Below, in pieces: positions 36,610-45,080 of a stretch of DNA of 64,000 nt; the first letter of the stretch is position 1; each line of letters starts with the position of its first letter. The translations under genes and the position numbers were made by a program. Origin of the DNA: Planctomycetaceae bacterium (GTDB taxonomy: Bacteria > Planctomycetota > Planctomycetia > Planctomycetales > Planctomycetaceae). The stretch is taken from NCBI GenBank assembly GCA_019636285.1, contig JAHBXV010000011.1:1-64000 (forward strand), read 5' to 3'. The notes under the pieces are model-generated. The model had not been told where the DNA came from and did no database searches. It worked only from the letters and a program-made list of their open reading frames with translations.

Positions 36610-37050
36610 ATGTCAGATGCAGCAGATTCCCCGAGCACTCTCGAAATTCGCCAGGCGGTCGCGGTCGATGTCCCCGCGCTGCAGGCCTTTCTGGATCCGT
36701 TTGTCGAGTCGGGCCGTCTCCTTCCGCGCACCCTCGACGAACTGAACGACCTTATTACGCACGGCTTCCTCGCGATTCAAGACGGACAGATCGTCGGCTT
36801 TGGCGCCTTGGAGATCTATTCGAGCAAGCTGGGAGAAATCCGCAGCCTGGCGGTTGCCGAGGGATCGCGCGGACATGGCATCGGCCGGCGGATCGTGGAA
36901 GCCTGTCTGCAACGAGCACGGGAACGCCGCGTGTTCGAGGTGATGGCGATCACGTCGACCGACGAGTTCTTCCGCCGCTGCGGCTTCGACTTCACGCTGC
37001 CGGGGGAGAAGAAGGCGCTGTTCCTGCAAACCCGAGACTCCTATCAATAG
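36610..37050 (+). CDS. GNAT-family amino-acid N-acetyltransferase, ArgA-like short form (146 aa)
   Basis: A single GNAT domain with acetyl-CoA pyrophosphate loop GSRGHGIGRR and flanking strand EIRSLAVAE. The opening EIRQAVAVDVPALQAFLDPFVESGRLLPRTLDEL is typical of short N-acetylglutamate synthases (the C-terminal half of ArgA without the kinase-like domain). Neighbourhood supports this: argF, argD and argB lie just beyond on the opposite strand. It would provide N-acetylglutamate, the first step of arginine synthesis. Its 3' end overlaps the 163-aa gene by 59 bases, tail to tail. The assignment is inferred from motif and context and needs a tree to separate it from other GNATs. Confidence 0.72.
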   Translation: MSDAADSPSTLEIRQAVAVDVPALQAFLDPFVESGRLLPRTLDELNDLITHGFLAIQDGQIVGFGALEIYSSKLGEIRSLAVAEGSRGHGIGRRIVEACLQRARERRVFEVMAITSTDEFFRRCGFDFTLPGEKKALFLQTRDSYQ

Positions 37051-37483
37051 CCGCCGTCAGTCGCGCCGGCGGAACCAGGTCGGGTTCGACCCAATCGAGA
37101 CGAGCGGCCTTCGAGTACAGCGTGTCTCGCTTATAAAACGCAAGCCCCCACTTGCGATCGGCCAGCCGCGACATCAGCAATCGTTCCAGCGACGATGCCA
37201 GTGGCTCGGCTTCGTGTTGTTTGTGATGCGAGCAGACCCCCTGCCAGAACAGTCTCGTCAGGGTCTCGTGATAGCCCGCCTGGTCGGTATTGGGGATGCC
37301 CACGGCGGTGTTGCACGCCCGAATCCGTTCCCGGACGATCGCCAGCCCTTCGTCACCGGTTGTCTGCCGTGCGTACCAGAGAGCAATCGTCAAATGTGCC
37401 GCATGGTTCCACTCGGCCCGAGACAGCGTTCCCGCCTCGAAGCGTTCCATGAATGCGGCGATCTCATTCTGGGTGAGCGACAT
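36992..37483 (-). CDS. conserved hypothetical protein downstream of argF (163 aa)
   Basis: The sequence reads MSLTQNEIAAFMERFEAG, then WNHAAHLTIALWYAR, TDQAGYHETLTRLFWQ and DRKWGLAFYKRDTL. The two His (HAAH) and later GYHET could bind metal. It looks like a widespread small family of unknown function, with no signal or membrane segment. It is the last gene on the minus strand after argF (100-base gap) and overlaps the 3' end of the ArgA-like gene by 59 bases. The start at 37483 gives a conserved N-terminus; the upstream extension is an antisense artefact. Confidence 0.68.
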   Translation of the reverse strand: MSLTQNEIAAFMERFEAGTLSRAEWNHAAHLTIALWYARQTTGDEGLAIVRERIRACNTAVGIPNTDQAGYHETLTRLFWQGVCSHHKQHEAEPLASSLERLLMSRLADRKWGLAFYKRDTLYSKAARLDWVEPDLVPPARLTAAIDRSLGFAGTAPSSPPAA

Positions 37484-37543
37484 GCTGCATGTGCCCGCAT
37501 GCGGGATAACCAATCCGCAACGTTGACAAGAGGATCGTTTTCC

Positions 37544-37560
37544 TGACCGCGAAGCGGTCA
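37544..37560. other. small hairpin between argF and the 163-aa gene
   Basis: TGACCGC and GCGGTCA pair around GAA. There is no strong T tract on either side, so it is a weak terminator or processing site at most. Confidence 0.35.
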
Positions 37561-37583
37561 AAGGGGGTAGCCGAAGGTGATAC

Positions 37584-38507
37584 CTACTTGAACGGCACTT
37601 CCAGCAGCCAGCAGAGCATGCCCTTCGCCAGGTGCATACGGTTTTCGGCCTGCTGGAATGCCAGGCTTTGCGGGCCATCCATCACGTCATCGGTCACTTC
37701 CAGCCCGCGCTTGGCCGGTAGACAGTGCAGGAACCGGGCTGTCTTAGGAGCCATCCCCATCAGCTTGGCATTCACCTGATACGGCGAGAAGACGCGTCGT
37801 CGCTCGGCATCCTCCGCTTCTTGGCCCATGCTGGTCCAGACGTCGGTGTAGATGATGGCCGCGTCTTTGAGTGCTGTCTTGAAGTTGCTCGTCTGTTCAA
37901 TCCGCGAATCGGGATAGCGCCCCTTGAGATCGGCGAGGAATTCGTCAGTCAGCCGGTATTCGTCGGGGGCACAGATCGTGAACGGAACCTTCAGCAGCGA
38001 GCAAGCCGTTGCCAGCGACGTCGCCACGTTGTTGCCGTCGCCGACAAAGACAAACTTCTTGCCTGCGACATCGCCAAAGACTTCCTGCATCGTGAACAGA
38101 TCGGTGAGCGCCTGGCAGGGATGCCGTTCATCCGAGAGTCCGTTTACGACGTGCGTTCCCGAATAACGGATGAACTCGTCGATGAGCCGTTGCGAAAACG
38201 TCCGCAGCACGATGACGTCGCTATACCCACCCAGCACCCGGGCCACGTCTTCCACGGCTTCGCGACCGCCGAGCCCCGCATCCTTGGCCGAGAGAAACAA
38301 ACTGCTCCCGCCCAGTTGCATCATGGCCGCCTCGAAGCTGACGCGAGTCCGCAGCGAGGGCTTCTCGAAGACCTGGCACATCACCCTCCCCGCCAGGAGC
38401 GCCGGGCGCTCTCCCCGCGAGAGGCCGGATTTCAGCGAAGCGGACCGCGCGAAGATCTCTTTGACTTCGTCGGCCGTCAGATCAATCAAGGCATTCAGAT
38501 GACGCAT
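37584..38507 (-). CDS. argF: ornithine carbamoyltransferase (307 aa)
   Basis: It converts ornithine and carbamoyl phosphate to citrulline. The carbamoyl-phosphate site is visible as SLRTR in EKPSLRTRVSFEAAM, and the HPCQALTDL and HCLPAKRG motifs follow. GDGNNVATSLATA begins the ornithine-binding half. Length is normal for the enzyme. It lies in the minus-strand cluster argB-argD-argF with gaps of 95 and 178 bases. A hairpin between argD and argF (38584-38609) may control its expression relative to the others. Confidence 0.95.
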   Translation of the reverse strand: MRHLNALIDLTADEVKEIFARSASLKSGLSRGERPALLAGRVMCQVFEKPSLRTRVSFEAAMMQLGGSSLFLSAKDAGLGGREAVEDVARVLGGYSDVIVLRTFSQRLIDEFIRYSGTHVVNGLSDERHPCQALTDLFTMQEVFGDVAGKKFVFVGDGNNVATSLATACSLLKVPFTICAPDEYRLTDEFLADLKGRYPDSRIEQTSNFKTALKDAAIIYTDVWTSMGQEAEDAERRRVFSPYQVNAKLMGMAPKTARFLHCLPAKRGLEVTDDVMDGPQSLAFQQAENRMHLAKGMLCWLLEVPFK

Positions 38508-38583
38508 GGTCTAACCCGCATGCGACAAACCGGAGTCCGCCGCTGTTTCGCAATTTGTTCAATCGACGATCGTGAAAACGTGC

Positions 38584-38609
38584 GAGGGCAGACAACTTTG
38601 TCTGCCCTC
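38584..38609 (-). terminator. hairpin between argD and argF
   Basis: GAGGGCAGACAA (38584-38595) and TTGTCTGCCCTC (38598-38609) form an 11-12 bp stem with a tiny loop. On the minus strand it is followed by GCACGTTTTCACG, so the T run is imperfect. It could be an attenuator or partial terminator within the arg operon. Confidence 0.5.
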
Positions 38610-38685
38610 CTCTGGCGAACGCCTGTCGCACCGATCGTGGTGTTGAAAACTCCCGAAGCCAATGGGCGGCCGCGAGAGCTTCGCA

Positions 38686-39894
38686 TCAGCTTCCTGTCTG
38701 TTCGGCAATTTCCCGAATCGCCTGGCAGATCACCTCACATCCTTCATCGACCTCCTCGGCGGAAATGTTCAAGGCAGGCAGCAATCGCACCACGGTGTCA
38801 TGTGTCACATTGATGAGCACACCCCGTTCCATGCAGTAAGAAACCGCCGTTCCGGCAGGAACAGACAGTTCCACCCCGATCATCATCCCCCGAATCCGCA
38901 AATCCTGAATAATCGGAACTTCCTGACGCAGGGCTTCGAAGTGACCTCGGAACCGTTCGGCCATTTTTACCGCATGGTCCAGGAGGCCCTCGCGCTCGAT
39001 CGTCTGGAACGTCGCGATTCCCGCAGCCATCGCCAGCGGGTTTCCACCAAACGTGCTGGCATGCATGCCGGGTTTCAGGCTAGGAGCGAGTTCATTCGTG
39101 CAAATGAGAGCCCCGCAGGCCACCCCGGCCGCGACACCCTTGGCCAGCGTCATGATGTCGGGCTGTACGCCAGAGTGCTGATAGCCGAACCATTTGCCGG
39201 TCCGGCCGCTTCCAGACTGCACCTCGTCGAAGATCAGGAGCAGACCATGGTCATCACACAGCTTCCGCAGTCCCTGAAGATAGGAGTCATCGGGGATGTT
39301 GACGCCCCCTTCTCCCTGAACCGGTTCGAGCAGCACCGCCGCGGTCTCCGCGTCGATCAGGCGTTCGATCGCGGCCAGGTCGTTGTAGGGAGCGTACCGG
39401 AACCCGGGGAGCATCGGGCCGAGTCCTTCGTGGTACTTCGGCTGAGCCGTCGCTGACAGCGCCCCGAACGTGCGCCCATGAAAACCGTTCGCGCACGTGA
39501 TGATCTTGTAGCGCGACGGCCCCTGCTTCAGTCGGGCTAGTTTGATGGCTCCTTCGTTGGCTTCCGCGCCGCTGTTGCAGAAGAACGCCTTGCCGAACGA
39601 TCGCGTGCAGAGGATCTCGGCAAATTCGCCCTGGGCCTCCATGTACCAGCTATTGGGCACATGGATCAGTTGAGCCGCCTGCTCCTGAATCGCCTGGACG
39701 ACCGCCGGCGGGCAATGCCCCAGAATATTGCAGCCCCAGCCCGGAAAGAGATCGAGGTAGCGCTTCCCCTCGGCATCCCAGCAGACCGAACCTTCGCCGC
39801 GCGTCAGACAGACGGGATAACGCCGGTAGTTGGGAATCACGTACCGGTCGAATTTCGCGATCACCTGCTGACTGGAAAGAGTGGCGGTCGACAT
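38686..39894 (-). CDS. argD: acetylornithine aminotransferase (402 aa)
   Basis: Class-III aminotransferase: [16 protein letters not shown] is the cofactor-phosphate region, [13 protein letters not shown] follows, [15 protein letters not shown] carries the Asp that contacts the PLP ring nitrogen, and [11 protein letters not shown] carries the Schiff-base lysine. In arginine synthesis it moves an amino group to N-acetylglutamate semialdehyde. Length is typical. Position between argB and argF makes the ArgD assignment more likely than other class-III members. Confidence 0.94.
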   Translation of the reverse strand: MSTATLSSQQVIAKFDRYVIPNYRRYPVCLTRGEGSVCWDAEGKRYLDLFPGWGCNILGHCPPAVVQAIQEQAAQLIHVPNSWYMEAQGEFAEILCTRSFGKAFFCNSGAEANEGAIKLARLKQGPSRYKIITCANGFHGRTFGALSATAQPKYHEGLGPMLPGFRYAPYNDLAAIERLIDAETAAVLLEPVQGEGGVNIPDDSYLQGLRKLCDDHGLLLIFDEVQSGSGRTGKWFGYQHSGVQPDIMTLAKGVAAGVACGALICTNELAPSLKPGMHASTFGGNPLAMAAGIATFQTIEREGLLDHAVKMAERFRGHFEALRQEVPIIQDLRIRGMMIGVELSVPAGTAVSYCMERGVLINVTHDTVVRLLPALNISAEEVDEGCEVICQAIREIAEQTGS

Positions 39895-39989
39895 GGCGAG
39901 TCCCTGATTTTTCGTGTCGTGCTATCCGGCGGTTTTCTTCACGTGATCGAAGTTGCTTCGGCTGAGAGCGGTCTGCCCGCGGCGGTCAC

Positions 39990-40883
39990 CTACAAAACAA
40001 TTTCCGTCCCGATCCCCGCATTCGAGTAGATTTCCAACAGCACCGAGTGCGGGATGCGGGCATCGATGACGTGAACCTTTCCCACGCCCGCCTCCAGCGC
40101 TTCGATCGCTGCTTCCACCTTCGGCACCATTCCCGAATCGATAATTCCCTGCGCGATCAGTTTCCGGCAGGTCTCGGCATTCAGGTGCGACTGCAAAGTT
40201 CCGGGATCGTGGCGATCGAGGAAGATTCCCGGGACGTCGCTGAGAAACACCAGCTTTTCCGCCTGAATCAACCGGGCGATCGCCGCCGCTGCCGTATCGG
40301 CATTGACGTTCAGCCGCCCGCCGTCGTCATCGATGGCGATCGACGGGATGACCGGGATTTTCTTGTCCCGGCAGGTCATCAGCAGCAGATCGCGATCAAT
40401 ATCGGAGACTTCTCCGACACGCCCCAGATCGATGGGTTCGCCCCCGCTGCCGGTCAGCGTCAGACGCTTTCCACGCAGGCAGTTGACGGTCAGATAGCTC
40501 AGCCCGACCGCGTCCCCCCCCTGCCGGTTGATTTCATCGACCAGAGACTGGCAGATTTCCCCGGCGAGCGTGCTGGCCACGATTTCCAGCGTGGCATCGT
40601 CGGTGTACCGCCGCCCCTGGACAAAGTGGGGCTTGAGGCCCGACTTTTCCATGGCCGCGGAAATCGCCTTGCCGCCGCCATGGACGAGAATCGGCCGCAT
40701 CCCGACTGACTCCATGAAGATGACGTCGGTCAGAAACGCCTTGACCGCCTCCTCTTCTTCGAGCGCGCTGCCGCCCAGCTTGATGACGACGTGCCGGTCG
40801 CGAAACCGCCGGATCCAGCCCAGCGCTTCGAGTAACACGTCGGCCTTGCGAACCGCTTCAGCATCAAAAATCGGATGGGCCAA
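39990..40883 (-). CDS. argB: acetylglutamate kinase (297 aa), TTG start
   Basis: Amino-acid kinase fold: [16 protein letters not shown] is the phosphate-binding loop, [19 protein letters not shown] binds substrate, and [15 protein letters not shown] and [11 protein letters not shown] are the later conserved blocks. It phosphorylates N-acetylglutamate. No ATG is available near the natural N-terminus; the frame starts at TTG 40883, with GGAG about 8 bases upstream, giving [11 protein letters not shown]. The in-frame ATG at 41048 has no site and adds 55 unlikely residues. It is the first gene of the arg operon. Confidence 0.93.
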   Translation of the reverse strand: MAHPIFDAEAVRKADVLLEALGWIRRFRDRHVVIKLGGSALEEEEAVKAFLTDVIFMESVGMRPILVHGGGKAISAAMEKSGLKPHFVQGRRYTDDATLEIVASTLAGEICQSLVDEINRQGGDAVGLSYLTVNCLRGKRLTLTGSGGEPIDLGRVGEVSDIDRDLLLMTCRDKKIPVIPSIAIDDDGGRLNVNADTAAAAIARLIQAEKLVFLSDVPGIFLDRHDPGTLQSHLNAETCRKLIAQGIIDSGMVPKVEAAIEALEAGVGKVHVIDARIPHSVLLEIYSNAGIGTEIVL

Positions 40884-41101
40884 GAGAGGAGCTCCGGAAT
40901 GTCGTAAACCGCCAGTGTAGAAACCGATGGGGCGAAACGTCAATTTTCGAGCCTCGGCACGATGCGGGGCAACCTCGGCGAAAACACAAACGCAATCGAC
41001 CTGCTTTCGGATTAAGTCTTGGCGGGATAAAAGGAAGTGGAATTTCAATCAGCCCGGATTCCTCTCAGTTCAGACACCCCGACGTCGAAAGGGACGCACC
41101 C

Positions 41102-42052
41102 ATGAAGTTCTGGCACCTTGCCGTAGTTCTCGCCCTTTGGGCGGGAAACGCCGTCTCCCCGACGACTGCCGCCGAGAAGCCGATGGAGTTGATCCAGGGG
41201 GCCAAACGGATCGTCTTTCTGGGCGACAGCATCACCTACAGCGGACAATACGTGGCGATGTTCGAAGCCTGGCTGGAAACCCAGCCGCTTGACCCGCAGC
41301 CGACAATCATCGACGTCGGACTCCCCAGCGAAACGGTTTCTGAACTCAGCGAAGAAGGTCATGCCGGTGGGGCGTTTCCCCGGCCTGGCGTCGCCGAACG
41401 GCTGGTGCGCGTGCTCGACACCACGAAGCCGGACCTGCTGTTTGTGTGTTACGGCATGAACTGCGGGATCTACGAAGAGTTCGCGGAAGAGCGTTTCCAG
41501 AAGTACCGCGACGGGATGCTCGCCTTGCGGAAAGAAGCTCTTGGCCGCGGAATCAAAATCGTCCACATCACGCCCCCGATGTACGACGACGCCGTCAAGC
41601 CGCTGGCCTGGTCGTACAATCACGTCCTGGACGAGTACTCGCGATGGCTGCTTGATCGGCGATCCGATGGCTGGACCGTCGTCGACACCCACTTTCCGAT
41701 GAATCAGTTCGTCGCCGAGAAGAGAAAGTCGGACCCCAAATTCACGGTCTGCCCCGACGCGGTCCATCCGAACAACGCCGGCCACTGGCTGATTGCCCGC
41801 GAACTGATTCGCTGGGCGGGAGACGAAGCCTCCGCGAATGCCGATTCGCCCGAAGCCATGCTGAAACTGCGAAGCGCGCCGGAGGGCGCCGCCGAGCTGG
41901 TGCAGCAACGGATGGCCGTCTTGCGCGACGCCTACCTCTCCGCCGCCGGCCACAAACGCCCCGGCATGCGCGCCGGGTTGCCGATTCCGGAAGCCACGAA
42001 ACGGGCTGATGAACTGACCCAGCAGATCGAGAAACTGAAGTCGGCCAAGTAG
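41102..42052 (+). CDS. secreted SGNH/GDSL-type hydrolase (316 aa)
   Basis: The signal peptide ends VSPTTAA. Block I is IVFLGDSITYSG (nucleophile Ser), a later CYGMNCGIYE supplies the glycine and asparagine of the oxyanion hole, and CPDAVHPNNAGH holds the Asp-His pair of block V. Such proteins deacylate polysaccharides or lipids outside the cell. The C-terminal helical tail (residues 260-316) is extra. It is divergent from argB with a gap of 218 bases. Confidence 0.86.
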   Translation: MKFWHLAVVLALWAGNAVSPTTAAEKPMELIQGAKRIVFLGDSITYSGQYVAMFEAWLETQPLDPQPTIIDVGLPSETVSELSEEGHAGGAFPRPGVAERLVRVLDTTKPDLLFVCYGMNCGIYEEFAEERFQKYRDGMLALRKEALGRGIKIVHITPPMYDDAVKPLAWSYNHVLDEYSRWLLDRRSDGWTVVDTHFPMNQFVAEKRKSDPKFTVCPDAVHPNNAGHWLIARELIRWAGDEASANADSPEAMLKLRSAPEGAAELVQQRMAVLRDAYLSAAGHKRPGMRAGLPIPEATKRADELTQQIEKLKSAK

Positions 42053-42361
42053 CGCCTTGGCCCAACCAAATGGCCGACTAACCCGCAGGATGTGCCGGTC
42101 CGCAACGAGGGGACGAAGTTTTCGTGGCGATTTCTCGGCACCGGCATCATGCATTTTGTATTCCGTGTGCCATTGGCTCCGCCAGTGCAAATGGCTTTGA
42201 AGACCCGAAGTTAAGGCGCACTGGCTGAGCCAGCGGCACCCTGAAAAAGCAGCCATTTCCCAGTCGATTCACCCGGCTCAACTCCCGTTGACCCTCCCGG
42301 CAATCCGGCAGTAGGACACCCCTGATTCGAGGCGAAGTCGCGCTTCGTGCCGGGGTCTGTC
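42053..42361. other. 309-base intergenic region holding a palindromic repeat
   Basis: The only structure seen is the repeat at 42167-42239, described separately. No gene or promoter could be supported beyond the region before 42362. Confidence 0.5.
42167..42239. repeat. dispersed palindromic element, copy A (REP-like)
   Basis: Arms 42167-42188 and 42218-42239 are inverted copies of about 22 bases (19 of 22 match) around a 29-base loop. The core is GGCTC/CGCCAGTGC-like. The same arms, perfectly paired, occur at 52432-52507, with the shared loop end AAGGCGCACTGG. Two such copies in one window suggest a genome-wide family. Confidence 0.85.
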
Positions 42362-43507
42362 ATGTCCATAACATTCTCATCGTTCGTGACCTTGTCCTTC
42401 GGGGCATTCGTCGCGCTCGCGTTCTGTCCGGAAAGCACCCGCGCTGGTGACGGCGTTATCGTCACCACCAGTGGCCGCGTGGTCACGGGCGAGGTCGTGA
42501 TTCAACCGGGCGGACGCCTGGTGCTCTCGCCCATGGGAAGATTCTTCGTTCCGGACGAGCAGATCCGTGTTGTCGCGAGTGATCTGCACGAAGCTTATCG
42601 CCTTCAGCGGGACGCCGTTGTCTCTCCCACTCCCGCCAGCCGCATGGTCCTCGCCAACTGGTGCATCGTTTATCACCTCTACGACGAGGCGCGCGACGAA
42701 CTGAAGCTGGCGCTCAAACAAAATGGGAACCTTGACGAGGCTCGACGCCTGCTAGACCGTATTGACACCGTTCTCGACCCGCCCAAACGACCGGTCGCCG
42801 CGCTTCCCCCTCGCAAGACGTCCGATGGCTTTCTGATTCCCGATGTCGAATCGCTGGGCGGCCTGCCGCGCGACGTCGCGGCTCAATTCAGCGGCCGCAT
42901 TCAGCCTCTCCTCGTTAACAAGTGCGGAAACACCGGCTGCCACGGCCAGCGAGACGACAACGGCTTCAAACTCCATGCGGTCCGGCTCGAAGGGGGAGCG
43001 CAGCGGCTACAGTCGGAACAGAACCTCGCCAGCGTGCTCAGCCAGATTGATGTCAGCAGTCCGCTGGCGAGTCGCCTGTTGTCCGTTCCTCGCAAACCTC
43101 ACGGCGGAATGAACCAGGGTTGCTGGTCCGGCGCCGGGGGCCACGCTCAGGAAAAAATGCTGCGAGACTGGGTGACCCGAATTTCGGCGCACCAGCGGAA
43201 GTTTGTCGCGACGGCTCAAAAAAGTCCTTCGCTCGAACCAGTTATCGAGGTTGCTTCGCCGCCCGAAGAGTTCGTCGAAGAGGTCGAGCCAAGCATGCCG
43301 GTCGTCCAGGCCGCGGCCGAGTTCTCAGCGCTGCCCATACCACACCCAAGCAAAAGGCAGCGCGATCCAGCCACAGACGAGCCTGTATCGCCCCCGCGAA
43401 CGCCCGGCTCGGAACGAACTCAAGACGCCTTTGACCCGGATGTCTTCAATCGCCGGATTCACGGGATCAGCGTGTACGGCGCGGCAGGACGGAAGGGGGC
43501 GCGATGA
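42362..43507 (+). CDS. secreted c-type-like protein with a CxxxxCH site (381 aa)
   Basis: The signal peptide (SSFVTLSFGAFVALAFCPES) precedes a beta-rich domain with VIVTTSGRVVTGEVVIQPGGRL and FVPDEQIRVVA, then helices, then CGNTGCHG, which resembles a PSD/DUF1588-type single haem site with a longer spacing than CXXCH. Pro-rich sequence fills the last 90 residues. The function is unknown, possibly a haem-binding surface protein. Start ATG 42362 is preferred over the in-frame GTG at 42347. The stop overlaps the next start as ATGA. Confidence 0.7.
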   Translation: MSITFSSFVTLSFGAFVALAFCPESTRAGDGVIVTTSGRVVTGEVVIQPGGRLVLSPMGRFFVPDEQIRVVASDLHEAYRLQRDAVVSPTPASRMVLANWCIVYHLYDEARDELKLALKQNGNLDEARRLLDRIDTVLDPPKRPVAALPPRKTSDGFLIPDVESLGGLPRDVAAQFSGRIQPLLVNKCGNTGCHGQRDDNGFKLHAVRLEGGAQRLQSEQNLASVLSQIDVSSPLASRLLSVPRKPHGGMNQGCWSGAGGHAQEKMLRDWVTRISAHQRKFVATAQKSPSLEPVIEVASPPEEFVEEVEPSMPVVQAAAEFSALPIPHPSKRQRDPATDEPVSPPRTPGSERTQDAFDPDVFNRRIHGISVYGAAGRKGAR

Positions 43508-43692
43508 AGTCCGTGAGCCAATCCGCAAGCTCTCCTCGTTCGCTGGTGTCCAGCGCCAAGTGGATGCTGCTGACGATCGCCTTTCTCTGGCTGGTCGGCT
43601 GCCACTTGCCGCTGAAGGCCACTCAAGGCAAGAAGACCACGAAGCCCGGCGAGTTTTCGTGCGGGGAAGCGTGTCCGCCCGCGATTCCGTGA
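43504..43692 (+). CDS. small lipoprotein coupled to the upstream gene (62 aa)
   Basis: A hydrophobic stretch with lipobox (MLLTIAFLWLVGC) is followed by a short, Lys- and Cys-containing tail ending CGEACPPAIP. Its ATG overlaps the upstream stop as ATGA, so it is co-translated with the CxxxxCH protein and may act with it. No family was recognised. Confidence 0.68.
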   Translation: MKSVSQSASSPRSLVSSAKWMLLTIAFLWLVGCHLPLKATQGKKTTKPGEFSCGEACPPAIP

Positions 43693-43868
43693 AAGCAAAT
43701 CTCGACGAATCCACATCTTTGAGATTCTGATCGTGCCCGCTTTCATGAAAGACAATTGCGCCCTCCCGCGGCGAAACATGTCGGGGCCCGTCTTCTTATG
43801 TCGGCGGAGCTGAAGTATGCCTCAAACAAGTTGCGAAGAGCGTCGTTCAACCGGCTCTGCCCACCGGT

Positions 43869-44675
43869 TCATGCGGGTGAAGCTGTCGACGACTTTCCCG
43901 TCTCAGGGCTGACGGGATCTGTCACCGGCATCTCGGCGTGTCGCGCGGACCACTCGGTAGCGCGGTCGAGGATATTCATCTTCTGCCAGATGTTGCCCGA
44001 GAGTTCGTTCGTCAGCGACGTCAGTTGGTCGACAGCCGCCAGCGCTTCGCGATCGGGAAAGTCCTGCACGTACATGGCCGCCACCTTGCTGACCAGTGAC
44101 AGGAGCTCGCTGCAATAGTCGAGATAGCGGCTGAGCAAAAAGGGAGTCAGCAACCGCTTGGGCGATGACGGCGTGGCCGGCCCCTGACGCAGCGTCGACT
44201 CCGGATCCTTCGTCAACTGGTGCATGTCGATGATGTGAGCGATCGAGCGAAGTTCCCGCACGGCTTCGAGTGCCTTCTTTCGCTTCCAGCGCTGCTCCAG
44301 CGAGGCCAGAAAGACAATCGCGGCTCCCAGGAAGACGACAATCGCCAGGCCCGATTCGATCGTCTGCACGAAGCTGTCGGGGTGAAACAATTCCCGCCAG
44401 TGTTCGCGATCCTGGTCGACATTGGCTGCGGCTGCGACAACCCCGGCGACCAGACCTGCCAGCAGCACGAAAGCCACGAATCGCAGCCCGAGGTGGGGCC
44501 GCCGGAACTTCGCGGCTCGTTCGATCGCCTCGCCGGCGATTGTTCTCAATTCCCGGGCGACATTTCGCAGCCCAGCGTCCGGAAAGCGTTCCCCGATACG
44601 CTTTTCCAGCCGAGCCGCCGTATCCACGACCCGCTCCAACTGCAACGACCGATACCGCTCATTCGGTTCGGACAT
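43869..44675 (-). CDS. membrane protein with two transmembrane segments, unknown (268 aa)
   Basis: A helical cytoplasmic N-terminus (about 60 residues) leads to hydrophobic segments at about 66-86 (VAFVLLAGLVAGVVAAAA) and 110-127 (IVVFLGAAIVFLASL), then a long helical region with RELRSIAHIIDMHQLTKDPES and a soluble C-terminus. I do not recognise the family. The ATG at 44675 is preferred to the GTG upstream. It is downstream of the nrdJ terminator and read in the same direction. Confidence 0.65.
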   Translation of the reverse strand: MSEPNERYRSLQLERVVDTAARLEKRIGERFPDAGLRNVARELRTIAGEAIERAAKFRRPHLGLRFVAFVLLAGLVAGVVAAAANVDQDREHWRELFHPDSFVQTIESGLAIVVFLGAAIVFLASLEQRWKRKKALEAVRELRSIAHIIDMHQLTKDPESTLRQGPATPSSPKRLLTPFLLSRYLDYCSELLSLVSKVAAMYVQDFPDREALAAVDQLTSLTNELSGNIWQKMNILDRATEWSARHAEMPVTDPVSPETGKSSTASPA

Positions 44676-44873
44676 ACGGAGTTCCACCAGCGAAGTGAGA
44701 GATGAAGGGAATGCTCACCGGCAAGAACGCAGAAACGGGGTGTGGGGATCACGGGAGGAGGCAGCCAGCCGCCAGCTTCCAGCAGCCAGCAAAAGTCATT
44801 CAACTCACCCCAACCTTTGCGTTGTGGCTTTCATCTTCTACGCTGGCCGCTCGTAGCTGGCGGCTGGCAGCGA

Positions 44874-44916
44874 CAAAAAAAGCCAACGCCCCGGCCGATC
44901 CGTTAGCCGGGGCGTT
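44874..44916 (-). terminator. intrinsic terminator of nrdJ
   Basis: AACGCCCCGGC (44885-44895) pairs with GCCGGGGCGTT (44906-44916) as an 11-bp stem. On the minus strand it is followed, after GGC, by seven T residues (44875-44881). It lies about 165 bases after the nrdJ stop codon. Confidence 0.82.
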
Positions 44917-44967
44917 GCTCGCCGTGATGCGGAGGTCATCCCTGCCGCAGCATCCCGACAGATGTTG

Positions 44968-45054
44968 GGTGGTTGGTAGTTAGTGGTCAGTGGTTGGTGA
45001 GGAAGTCCACGATTCCACGAACTCCCGACCGCTTTCCACTAACTACCAACCACC
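44968..45054. repeat. 19-bp perfect inverted repeat with 49-base loop
   Basis: GGTGGTTGGTAGTTAGTGG at 44968-44986 and its exact complement at 45036-45054. The right arm continues into CACCCACTAACCACTA, a degenerate short-repeat series also seen at 57460-57492. Confidence 0.82.
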
Positions 45055-45080
45055 ACCCACTAACCACTACTTAGTTTCCC

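Larger units (their letters stand above)
44676..45080. other. repeat-packed 405-base intergenic region
   Basis: No gene is visible. It contains three separate inverted repeats: 44765-44777 with 44855-44867 (CCAGCCGCCAGCT, 13 bp), the terminator 44885-44916, and 44968-44986 with 45036-45054 (19 bp). Short motifs of the ACTAACTACCAACCACC type recur here and at 57460-57492. Confidence 0.6.
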
